Shown piece by piece: positions 45,275 through 52,937 of a DNA stretch of 64,000 bases. The translations under genes and the position numbers were made by a program. Source of the stretch: JBNJGB01 sp051747385 (lineage in GTDB: Bacteria > Myxococcota_A > UBA9042 > PHBI01 > JACKFB01); the NCBI GenBank assembly GCA_051747385.1, contig JBNJGB010000003.1, positions 124,001-188,000 of the forward strand, read 5' to 3'. Under the pieces are notes generated by a model that worked only from the letters and a program-made list of their open reading frames with translations, was not told where the DNA came from and did no database searches. Within the stretch, counting starts at the first letter, position 1. Every line of letters starts with the position of its first letter.

Positions 45275-47104
45275 TCAGGACTGTCGCGGGATGCGGATGG
45301 TGAACGTGGTGCCCTCGCCGGGCGTGGAGTCCACGTCGATGCGTCCGCTGTGCTCGTCGACGATCTTCTTCACGATGGCCAGGCCCAGCCCCGTGCCGGT
45401 CTTCTTGCCGTAGGTGACGAAGGGATCGAACAGCCGCCCCTCCATCTCCTCCGGGATGCCGGGCCCGTCGTCCGAGAAGCGGAACACCACGTCGTCGTCC
45501 GCGGCGTCCACCTCCACGCGGAAGGTGCCGCCGTCCCGCATGGCCTCCCGGGCGTTGCGCGCCAGATTGTACAGGGCGCGGCGCATCTTGTTGGCGTCCA
45601 TCCGGACGGCGTCGCCGTAGCGATCGTCGACGACCAGCTCGATGCCGGTGCCGGCGAACTCCTCCTCCAACAGCGGCTTCAGGCCGCCGAGGAAGTCGTT
45701 CACGAAGACCTTGCGGAGGAGGACCTCGGTCTCGCCCCGCGCGTAGGCCAGCATCTCCCGGGTCATCTCCTTGACCAGGGCGATCTGCCGCTTGATGTGC
45801 TCGCGGGCCTGCTGGCGCTCCGCTGCGCCGTCCTCCCTGGCCATCCGGCGGGCGTAGCCGCTGATGATGGTGAGCGGGGTCTTCAGGTCGTGGAGTACGC
45901 CGGAGAGCATCTGCCCGATGGCGGCGAGGCGCTCGGCCTTCTGCTCCTCCTCCTGGGCGCGGGCCAGGGCCAGGGCGAGGCCGAGTCGTCGGGCGATGGC
46001 CCCCAGCACCCGCCCGTCCTGCTCCTCGAAGCCGCGCGGGTGGTGATCCCGCCGGTTGACCAGCATGAGGCCGCCGAGCCGCCGCTCCTGGTGCACGATC
46101 GGCACGCAGACGACGTGGTCCACCCGCCAGTCGTCCGCCGTGGCGAGGATCTCGTCGGTCCGCGGGTCCGCGCCGCCGTTCGCCGGGTGCCGGAAGGGCT
46201 GGCCGCTCTGGAGGACGCGGCCGCACAGGGCCTCGGCGAAGCGGCCCCGGGGATCGGACAGCCGCTCGGCGGCCTCCCCCTCGGCGCCGGCCACGTACAG
46301 GCGATCCTGCTTCTCGTCGACCAGGACGACCGCCGCGGCCTCGCATGGGAACTCGCCGACGGTCGTCGACAGGATGCCCTCTATGGCGCCCTCGCGGGTG
46401 CTCGCGGTCGCCGCGGCCCGCTCCACGCGGAAGAGGAGCTCCAGGTCGGAGGTGCGCGCCTCGAGTCGCATGGACGTCTCGAGGAGGTCGATGTTCTTGC
46501 CGACGATGTCCAGGTAGAGCCTGGAGTTGTGGATGCCGATGGCCGCCTGGGAGGCGATGGCCGCCAGCAGGTCCTCGTCCGCCGGGGTGAAGTACCCGTG
46601 GCGCTTGTTCAGGACCTGGATGACCCCGAGGATCTTCTGCTGCGGGTCCCGCAGCGGCGCGCACAGGATGCTCCGCGTGCGGTAGCCGGTCAGCTCGTCC
46701 CATGTCAGCTCGAAGCGCGGATCCTTGTAGGCGTTCTTCACGTTCACCGAGCGGCCCTTCACGGCCACCCAGCCCGCGATGCCGCGCCCCAGGGGCACCT
46801 CCAGGGTCTCGATCTCGCCCCCGACGGTCGCCCGCGACCACAGGACACCCGTGCTCTCCTCGAGGATGAAGAGCGTCGACCGATCCGCGTCCAGCAGCTC
46901 GGTCGTCTTCTCCATGACCGTGTCGAGGATGCGGTCCAGGTTGTGCTCGCTCCCCAGGGCCCGGCTGATGTCCTCGATGCCCTCGAGCTTCCGCTTCGCC
47001 TGGGCCAGCTCCTGCTCCAGCTCCGCCACGCGATCGGAGGTCGCCTCCGGCGGGGGCGCGGCGCCGGACAGGGGGGCCGGGTCCTGCGGGGTGCTTCGAC
47101 TCAA
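45275..47104 (-). CDS. GAF-domain sensor histidine kinase
   Basis: A 609-residue soluble kinase. A coiled start (VAELEQELAQAKRKLE) is followed by a GAF domain (about 55-200, with DADRSTLFILEEST and GRGIAGWVA), a second GAF (about 215-375), then HisKA with the acceptor His in VLHDLKTPLTIISG (about 403), and the HATPase motifs NARNAR, DDGPGIPEEM and GTGLGLAIVK. The start is a TTG at 47104: it overlaps the polA stop (TTGA) and a GGAGG within the polA 3' end lies 4 bases upstream, so translation is probably coupled to polA. No response regulator follows; exbB begins 6 bases beyond its stop. Confidence 0.9.
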   Translation of the reverse strand: MSRSTPQDPAPLSGAAPPPEATSDRVAELEQELAQAKRKLEGIEDISRALGSEHNLDRILDTVMEKTTELLDADRSTLFILEESTGVLWSRATVGGEIETLEVPLGRGIAGWVAVKGRSVNVKNAYKDPRFELTWDELTGYRTRSILCAPLRDPQQKILGVIQVLNKRHGYFTPADEDLLAAIASQAAIGIHNSRLYLDIVGKNIDLLETSMRLEARTSDLELLFRVERAAATASTREGAIEGILSTTVGEFPCEAAAVVLVDEKQDRLYVAGAEGEAAERLSDPRGRFAEALCGRVLQSGQPFRHPANGGADPRTDEILATADDWRVDHVVCVPIVHQERRLGGLMLVNRRDHHPRGFEEQDGRVLGAIARRLGLALALARAQEEEQKAERLAAIGQMLSGVLHDLKTPLTIISGYARRMAREDGAAERQQAREHIKRQIALVKEMTREMLAYARGETEVLLRKVFVNDFLGGLKPLLEEEFAGTGIELVVDDRYGDAVRMDANKMRRALYNLARNAREAMRDGGTFRVEVDAADDDVVFRFSDDGPGIPEEMEGRLFDPFVTYGKKTGTGLGLAIVKKIVDEHSGRIDVDSTPGEGTTFTIRIPRQS

Positions 47105-49785
47105 TGGGCCTCCAGCCAGTTCCGGCCCCAGGCTGCGTTCACCTCGAGGGGCACGTCCAGGTCGACGACGCCTTCCATCCGCTCCGTGGCGCCGGCCGCG
47201 AGTGCCTCGGCGTCCTCCTCCCGCACCTCGAAGACGAGCTCGTCGTGGACCTGCAGGACCATCTTGGCAGCCGGGAGCTCCGCGCCAAGGAGCGGGTGCA
47301 GCTCGACCATCGCCTCCTTGATGATGTCGGCCGCCGTCCCCTGTACGGGCGCGTTGATGGCGATGCGCTCGGCCCCCCGACGGGCCATGTGGCTCTTGGA
47401 GCGGATGTCCGGGATGCGGCGGATGCGCCCCATGAGCGTGCTCGTCTGCCCCGTCTCCCGCGCCCGCTCGAGCGTCTCCTCCTTCCACGCCTCGATGCGC
47501 GGATAGCGCTCGAAGTAGCGGTCGATGATCTTCTTCGCCTCCGTGCGCGTCAGGTCCTGCTCCCGCGCCAGGCGGAACGCGCTCATGCCGTACAGGATGC
47601 CGAAGTTGACGGTCTTGGCCACCGCCCGCTGCTCGCGCGTGACCAGCCCCTCCAGGACGCCGAAGATCTCGGAGGCCGTGCGCGTGTGGATGTCCGCGCC
47701 GTCCCTGAAGGCCCGCTGCATGGCCTCGTCGCCGGCCAGGTGGGCGAGCACCCGCAGCTCGATCTGGCTGTAGTCCGCGGCCAGCAGGACGCAGCCCTCC
47801 TCGGCCACGAAGGCCTCGCGGATGCGGCGGCCGTCCTCGGTGCGCACCGGGATGTTCTGGAGATTCGGTTCCGTGGAGCTGAGCCGCCCGGTCGCCGCCA
47901 CGGCCTGGTTGAAGGAGGTGTGGATGCGCCCCGTGCCCGGGTCCACCAGCGTGGGCAGGACGTCCGTGTAGGTGGACTTGAGCTTCGTCAGGGAGCGCCA
48001 GTCCAGGATGAGCTGCGGGAGCTCGTGCTCGCCGGAGAGCTGGTCCAGGACGCTGCTGTCCGTGGAGAAGCCGGTCTTGGTCCGCTTGACGGGATCCAGG
48101 CCGAGCCTGTCGAACAGCACGTGGGCGATCTGCTTCGGCGAGCCCATGCTGAAGGCCTCGCCCGCGAGCTCGTGGGCGCGCCGCTCGATCTCCGAGGCCC
48201 GCCGGCCGAGCTCGTCGGACAGGGCGTGGAGCGCCCGGACGTCCACCTTGACGCCCAGGTCCTCCATGTCCGCCAGGACGCGGGCGAGGGGGATCTCCAG
48301 GTCCTCCAGCAGCCCGCGGAGGCCCGTCTCGTCCAGCTCCGGGTCGAACTGCTCCTTGAGCGCCATGACGATCTGGACGTCCTCGCAGGCGTAGTCCCGC
48401 GCGGTCGCCAGGGGCACCCTGTCGAAGGTCACCTGGGACTTTCCGGAGCCCGCCACGTCGGAGAACTTGATCGTCTTGTGGTTCAGCCGGTCCAGGGCGA
48501 TGTTGTCCAGGTTGTGCTGGTAGCGCCCGGGGTCGAGCACGTAGCTCGCCAGCATCGTGTCGTACAGGGGGCCCTCCAGCGGGAAGCCCGCGCGGCGCAG
48601 GACCTGGAGGTCGTACTTCACGTTGTGGGCGGCCTTGGTCTTCTCCGGGTCCTCGAGGATCGGGCCCAGGACGCTCCGCGCCTGCTCCGGCGTGAGCTGG
48701 GGCGCGGCGTCCGGCGTCGTGTGCCCGACCGGCACGTACCACGCGCGCTCCCGGTCCACGGCGAAGGACAGCCCCACCAGGTCCGCCTGCTGCGGGTTCA
48801 GGGACGTGGTCTCGGTGTCGAAGGCGAAGACGTCCACCCCGCGCAGGGCGTCCGCCAGCTCCGAGAGCTGCTCGGCGGTCCGGACCAGGTGGAAGCCGTC
48901 GCGGGTGAGCTTCGGGGCGCCCTCCAGGGCGTCGTCCGAGTGGAACTCCCGGTGCCAGGTCTTGAAGCCGAGCCGCGCGAACAGCTCCGTCAGCGCCTCC
49001 TTGTCGGGCTCCTGCCGCGCCAGGACCTCCAGGTCCCGCGGGACGGGGGCGTGCCGATCCACGGTGGCCAGCGTCTGGCTCAGGTACGCCTGGTTCTTGT
49101 AGGTCTCCAGGTTCTCCCGGCGCTTGCCCTTCATCTCCCCGATGTGCTCGTAGATGCCGTCGAGGCTGTCGTACTGCGCGAGGAGCCTGGCGGCGGTCTT
49201 CTTTCCGATGCCCGGGACGCCGGGGATGTTGTCGGAGGAGTCGCCGACCAGGGCCAGGTAGTCGACGATCTGGTCCGGCCGGACGCCCATCTTCTCCATC
49301 ACGCCGTCCGGGTCGTAGCGGACGTCGCGCATGGTGTCGTACATGACGCACTCGTCGTCCACGAGCTGCATCAGGTCCTTGTCGCTGGACACGATGACCG
49401 TGTCGACGTCCTCCTCCCGCGCCTCTTCCGCCAGGGCCGCGATGAGGTCGTCCGCCTCCCAGTTGTCCTGCTCGAGGCTGGGGATGTGGAAGGCCTCGGT
49501 GACCTCGCGCACCAGGGGGAACTGGGGGACGAGGTCCTCCGGCGGCTCCGGGCGATGCGCCTTGTACTCCGGGTACAGGTCGTTCCGGAAGCTGCGCGCC
49601 CCGGCGTCGAACACGACGGCGAGGTAGTCGGGCCTCTCCTCCCGGACCAGCTTGAGCAGCATCGCCGTGTATCCGTACACCGCGTTCGTCGGCAGGCCGT
49701 CCGGGCTGGTCAGGCCCCGGATGGCGAAGAACGCCCGGAAGATGTAGCTGCTGCCGTCGACGAGGTAGAGGCGCTTTCTGCCCAT
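47101..49785 (-). CDS. polA: DNA polymerase I
   Basis: An 894-residue repair and replication polymerase. The 5' nuclease domain (about 1-260) has VSSDKDLMQL and GDSSDNIPGVPGIGKKTA. The 3'-5' exonuclease domain (about 300-490) keeps its metal-binding DTETTS, so proofreading is likely active. The polymerase domain has motif A DYSQIELRVLAHLAGD, motif B KTVNFGILYGMSAF and motif C QVHDELVFEV. The ATG at 49785 begins the family N-terminus RLYLVDGSSYIFRAFFA. A histidine kinase gene overlaps its stop codon. Upstream is a family 3 repeat. Confidence 0.97.
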   Translation of the reverse strand: MGRKRLYLVDGSSYIFRAFFAIRGLTSPDGLPTNAVYGYTAMLLKLVREERPDYLAVVFDAGARSFRNDLYPEYKAHRPEPPEDLVPQFPLVREVTEAFHIPSLEQDNWEADDLIAALAEEAREEDVDTVIVSSDKDLMQLVDDECVMYDTMRDVRYDPDGVMEKMGVRPDQIVDYLALVGDSSDNIPGVPGIGKKTAARLLAQYDSLDGIYEHIGEMKGKRRENLETYKNQAYLSQTLATVDRHAPVPRDLEVLARQEPDKEALTELFARLGFKTWHREFHSDDALEGAPKLTRDGFHLVRTAEQLSELADALRGVDVFAFDTETTSLNPQQADLVGLSFAVDRERAWYVPVGHTTPDAAPQLTPEQARSVLGPILEDPEKTKAAHNVKYDLQVLRRAGFPLEGPLYDTMLASYVLDPGRYQHNLDNIALDRLNHKTIKFSDVAGSGKSQVTFDRVPLATARDYACEDVQIVMALKEQFDPELDETGLRGLLEDLEIPLARVLADMEDLGVKVDVRALHALSDELGRRASEIERRAHELAGEAFSMGSPKQIAHVLFDRLGLDPVKRTKTGFSTDSSVLDQLSGEHELPQLILDWRSLTKLKSTYTDVLPTLVDPGTGRIHTSFNQAVAATGRLSSTEPNLQNIPVRTEDGRRIREAFVAEEGCVLLAADYSQIELRVLAHLAGDEAMQRAFRDGADIHTRTASEIFGVLEGLVTREQRAVAKTVNFGILYGMSAFRLAREQDLTRTEAKKIIDRYFERYPRIEAWKEETLERARETGQTSTLMGRIRRIPDIRSKSHMARRGAERIAINAPVQGTAADIIKEAMVELHPLLGAELPAAKMVLQVHDELVFEVREEDAEALAAGATERMEGVVDLDVPLEVNAAWGRNWLEAH

Positions 49786-49872
49786 GGGAGTCGAGTTCCT
49801 TCGCGATTTCGGGCCGCCCATCATCACCGAAGTGCCCGGGCGCTGTCGACCGTGGGATGGGCGGCGGAGGCG

Positions 49873-50120
49873 CCTGTCAGTCGTGCACGTCTCGCCGACG
49901 GCGCGCGAAACGTGGTCGTGGTCGGCGCAGAGCCACCCCACGTCTGGCGGGCTCGAAGTCCGCCGTCCACCGAACGCGACCGGCGCCCGGGACCGCGGGC
50001 GTCCCCGTCCGCGCCGGATACGCCGGCGGGAGTCGCTCGTTCAGGCAAGGGCACGGGCAAGGGCAAAGGCAAGGGCGCGAGGCAACTTGGTGTGTGTATG
50101 ATCGACAGGCGGAGGCGCCC
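49873..50120 (+). repeat. Dispersed repeat family 3, copy 3
   Basis: From CACGTCTCGCCG through GTGGTCGTGGTCGG, GAGCCACCCCACG, GGCGGGCTCGAAG, CGACCGGCGCC, a hexamer array (50042-50076: CAAGGG, CACGGG, CAAGGG, CAAAGG, CAAGGG), to GATCGACAGGCGG. It lies between the polA start and the stop of a minus-strand gene. The array's CACGGG variant is also found in family 2 copy 1. Confidence 0.85.
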
Positions 50121-50121
50121 C

Positions 50122-50895
50122 TCACGGCCCGAAGGCGAGGGCCGGCGCGCCGGGGCGGCGGAGGACCCACCGGGTCCCTCCTCCCTCGGAGGCGTCGGCG
50201 CCGATGCGGAGTCCTCCACCGCGCCCGCGCCAGACGACCCCGGGGTGGTCGCAGCCCGCGTCCCCGAGCAGGCGCGCCACGGCGTCCACGCGCCGGGTCC
50301 GGCCCCACATGAGCATCGCCCTGTCGTGCCCGTCGACGCAGAGGGCGAGGGTCTCGCCCGTGTCGTCCACGAGCGCCGGGCGAGGCGCGGCGTTCGTCGG
50401 CGCTCCGATCCTCGCCAGCACCCGGTCCGCGGCGTCGCCGGGCGGCGGGGCGGGCAGCCGTGCCACCACCTCGCTCCCCCTGGCGGCCGCGGGTGCCAGG
50501 TGCAGGGCGTCCGTGGGCCACGCGAGGACCCGGAGCGTCTCGTCGCCCGTGCCGGGCACCCGGATCCAGGTCAGGGCCAGGGGCGCCGCAGCCGGAAGCT
50601 CCAGGAAGACCCCCTCGTCGGCGAGGGGCGAGGCCCCGCGCGGGCGGATGGGCGGAGGCGGCCACGCGGCGCCGTCCGATCCACGCCTGAGCCGCGCCGC
50701 CTCCTCCGTGGCCCACCGCATGGCGTCGGGCGTCTGCCCCCGGAGGAGGACCCGGAGCGGCACGCGCACCGAAGGCGAGGCGACGAGGTCGTCCCGAAGC
50801 TCGTGGCGCGTCGCGCACAGCAGGGCCCCGGCGAGCGCGCCCAGGAGGAGGGCGGTCCGCAGCCTCGGGCGCGCGCCGGCGGCGGGAGTGTTCAT
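50122..50895 (-). CDS. Hypothetical protein with N-terminal membrane anchor
   Basis: A 257-residue protein I cannot assign. A hydrophobic segment (LRTALLLGALAGALLCA) near the N-terminus is a signal peptide or anchor. The rest is beta-rich with strands such as PLALTWIRVPG and AMLMWGRT, and no catalytic motif. The ATG at 50895 starts the signal-like region; an upstream ATG at 50925 adds ten residues. Downstream of two small lipoprotein genes on the same strand, gap 60 bases. Confidence 0.6.
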   Translation of the reverse strand: MNTPAAGARPRLRTALLLGALAGALLCATRHELRDDLVASPSVRVPLRVLLRGQTPDAMRWATEEAARLRRGSDGAAWPPPPIRPRGASPLADEGVFLELPAAAPLALTWIRVPGTGDETLRVLAWPTDALHLAPAAARGSEVVARLPAPPPGDAADRVLARIGAPTNAAPRPALVDDTGETLALCVDGHDRAMLMWGRTRRVDAVARLLGDAGCDHPGVVWRGRGGGLRIGADASEGGGTRWVLRRPGAPALAFGP

Positions 50896-50955
50896 GGGTC
50901 GCAGTCTCCCGGCAGCCCGCGCCACGCGAAAGTTTTTCGGGGGAGGCCGGCCGGC

Positions 50956-51606
50956 TCAGGGCACCACGATGGGATACCGGGGCTTCGTGCGCGGCCGCGG
51001 GCGGCGCTCCTCCTCCTCTCCGCCCTCGGGCGCCGGGATCCCCGGCTCCGGCTCGGCCCCGGGAGCGAGGAGGGCGGCTTCGGCCCGCCGGGCACGCTCG
51101 GCCTCCGGCTGCCGCTTCTCGTCCTCGGCCCGGTCCTCCCAGGTGCGCAGCATGTCCCGCGCCGCCCCGACCTCGCCCCGGGACGCCCGGGTCTTCGCCG
51201 CGTCGATGACCACGGCGGTGGAGCGCTCCTCGACGGCCATCTTCGCGATGGCGTTGTCCACGTGGCGCAGGAACGCGTCCAGATCCCCGCGGGCGCGCTC
51301 GGCCATGGCGGCGGCCAGCTCGGCGGCGGCGCGGAGGCGATCGTTGTCCCCGGCCGAGGCCATCGCCTGGACCGCCAGGGCCTTCGCGCGGTGGAGGTCC
51401 TTGTTCTGCATCGAGAGAGTCATGGACTCCAGGAGCATGAGGTCCACCTCCAGGTAGTCCGCGGTCTCCTCCTCCTCTTCGGCGGTGTCGTCCCCGCCGC
51501 CGCAGGCCGAGGTGGCGGCCAGCAGGAGCGCCGCGAGGATGGGGCGCAGGAGGAGGGCCCGGGCGGGGCTGCGGTTCGTCATGGGCGTCTTCCGGAGCAG
51601 GTTCAT
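50956..51606 (-). CDS. Lipoprotein with helical repeat region
   Basis: A 216-residue protein with a lipobox LAATSACGGG, an acidic segment (EEEEETADY), then helix pairs rich in Ala, Arg and Glu that look TPR-like, and a C-terminal Arg/Pro tail. The ATG at 51606 overlaps the stop of the next upstream gene (ATGA); an internal ATG at 51582 also yields the signal peptide. No family recognised. Confidence 0.65.
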   Translation of the reverse strand: MNLLRKTPMTNRSPARALLLRPILAALLLAATSACGGGDDTAEEEEETADYLEVDLMLLESMTLSMQNKDLHRAKALAVQAMASAGDNDRLRAAAELAAAMAERARGDLDAFLRHVDNAIAKMAVEERSTAVVIDAAKTRASRGEVGAARDMLRTWEDRAEDEKRQPEAERARRAEAALLAPGAEPEPGIPAPEGGEEEERRPRPRTKPRYPIVVP

Positions 51607-51854
51607 CCGGGGCGGATCCTGGTGGGGCGGCACTCCAGGGCCTCCTCCACCGTCGCGGCGTCCATGAGGCACCGGTGGCGGCCCTCGTCGAAGGCCTCCC
51701 GGCACGTGCGGACGAAGCGGGCGCGCTGCTCGGGGTCGGGCCGCCGCTTGGCGAGCCCGATCAGGTGATCGTAGGCTTCCTGGCAGCGGGGCGTGGGATC
51801 CGGATCGCACCCCGGGAGCGTGAGGGCGATGAGGACGGCGAGGCAGGCGCGCAT
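51603..51854 (-). CDS. Very small cysteine-containing lipoprotein
   Basis: Only 83 residues. A classic signal peptide MRACLAVLIALTLPGC with lipobox LPGC. The mature part has three further cysteines (RCQEA, RTCREA, HRCLMD, plus LECRP). A four-base overlap joins it to the next lipoprotein gene, which argues that it is real. Function unknown. Confidence 0.7.
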   Translation of the reverse strand: MRACLAVLIALTLPGCDPDPTPRCQEAYDHLIGLAKRRPDPEQRARFVRTCREAFDEGRHRCLMDAATVEEALECRPTRIRPG

Positions 51855-51926
51855 GGCCGGTACCCTTGCGCCGGGCGCGGCGGAGGGTCAAGCCCGCGCG
51901 TGCGCGGGGCGCGGACGGGAGGTCAC

Positions 51927-52937
51927 GTGACCACGACGGAGGCCACCCCCGAGGAGCGCTCGGCGCGGGTGAAGGCGCTGGCCCTGGAGGAGGGCTTCGA
52001 CCTGGCGGGCGTGGCGACGCCGGACGCCGCCGAGGCCTGGTCGCGCTATCGCGAGGCCATGGGTCGGGGCTACGGCGCCGACATGGCCTGGCTCACGGAC
52101 AACCCGGACGTCCGGCGCGACGTCCGCGAGGTGCACCCGCCCGCGCGGTCCGTGGTCGTGCTCGGCGTCAGCTATGCCAGCGACGTGCCCGGCTACCTGG
52201 CCGAGCCTCCCGGCCCGGAGCGCGGCTGGATCGCGCGCTATGCGCAGGGCAAGGACTATCACCACGTGGTCCGGAAGATGCTCATCCGCCTCGCGAAGCG
52301 GTTCGCGGCCGATCCGCTCCTGGGCCACGACAGCCGCGCGCATCGGGTCTTCACGGACACGGGGCCGGTGCTGGAGAAGGACTTCGCGCGGCGCGCCGGG
52401 CTGGGCTGGATCGGCAAGAACACCCTGCTCATCCACCGTCCGGGCGGGTCCTGGTACTTCCTCGGCGTCGTCCTGACGCCCCTGGACCTGGCCGTCGACC
52501 GCCCGGAGACGGATCACTGCGGCACCTGTCGCCGGTGCCTGGACGCGTGCCCGACGGACGCCTTCCCCGAGCCGTACGTGCTGGACGCGCGTCGCTGCAT
52601 CTCCTACTGGACCATCGAGAGCCACGACCCGGTCCGGCACGCGGATCCCGAGACCCTCGGGCAGCACGTCTTCGGCTGCGACATCTGCCAGGAGGTGTGC
52701 CCGTGGAACCGCAAGGCGGTGCCGTCGCGCCACGCCTCCCTGCGGCCGCGGCAGGACAACGTCCGCCCGCGCCTGGCGGATCTGGCGGAGCTGGACGACG
52801 ACGCGTTCCGGGAGCGCTTCCCCCGCTCCCCCGTGCGGCGGACCGACGCGGCGCGGATGCGGAGCGTCGTGGACCTGATCCGGCGCCGCAACGCCCGGCA
52901 GGAGGACGCGGAGGGGAGGCCCGATGGCGACACCTGA
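51927..52937 (+). CDS. queG: Epoxyqueuosine reductase
   Basis: Performs the last step of queuosine synthesis in tRNA, a cobalamin-dependent reduction. Two [4Fe-4S] clusters are visible: C198-x2-C-x2-C-x3-CP (CGTCRRCLDACPTDAF) and CDICQEVCPWN from residue 251. The N-terminal part has the QueG pattern (DMAWL, VLGVSYAS, RGWIARYAQGKDYH). A GTG at 51927, four bases after GGGAGG, gives 336 residues, a normal length without the extra HEAT domain. Its 3' end overlaps the start of the P-type ATPase-like gene by 14 bases. It shares cobalamin with the PduO-type enzyme at 60.6 kb. Confidence 0.95.
   Translation: MTTTEATPEERSARVKALALEEGFDLAGVATPDAAEAWSRYREAMGRGYGADMAWLTDNPDVRRDVREVHPPARSVVVLGVSYASDVPGYLAEPPGPERGWIARYAQGKDYHHVVRKMLIRLAKRFAADPLLGHDSRAHRVFTDTGPVLEKDFARRAGLGWIGKNTLLIHRPGGSWYFLGVVLTPLDLAVDRPETDHCGTCRRCLDACPTDAFPEPYVLDARRCISYWTIESHDPVRHADPETLGQHVFGCDICQEVCPWNRKAVPSRHASLRPRQDNVRPRLADLAELDDDAFRERFPRSPVRRTDAARMRSVVDLIRRRNARQEDAEGRPDGDT

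Noticed and set aside
45275..49351. A 1,358-codon open frame spanning the GAF kinase and part of polA
   Set aside because: Beyond 47104 it is a shifted frame of polA; the kinase begins at the TTG.
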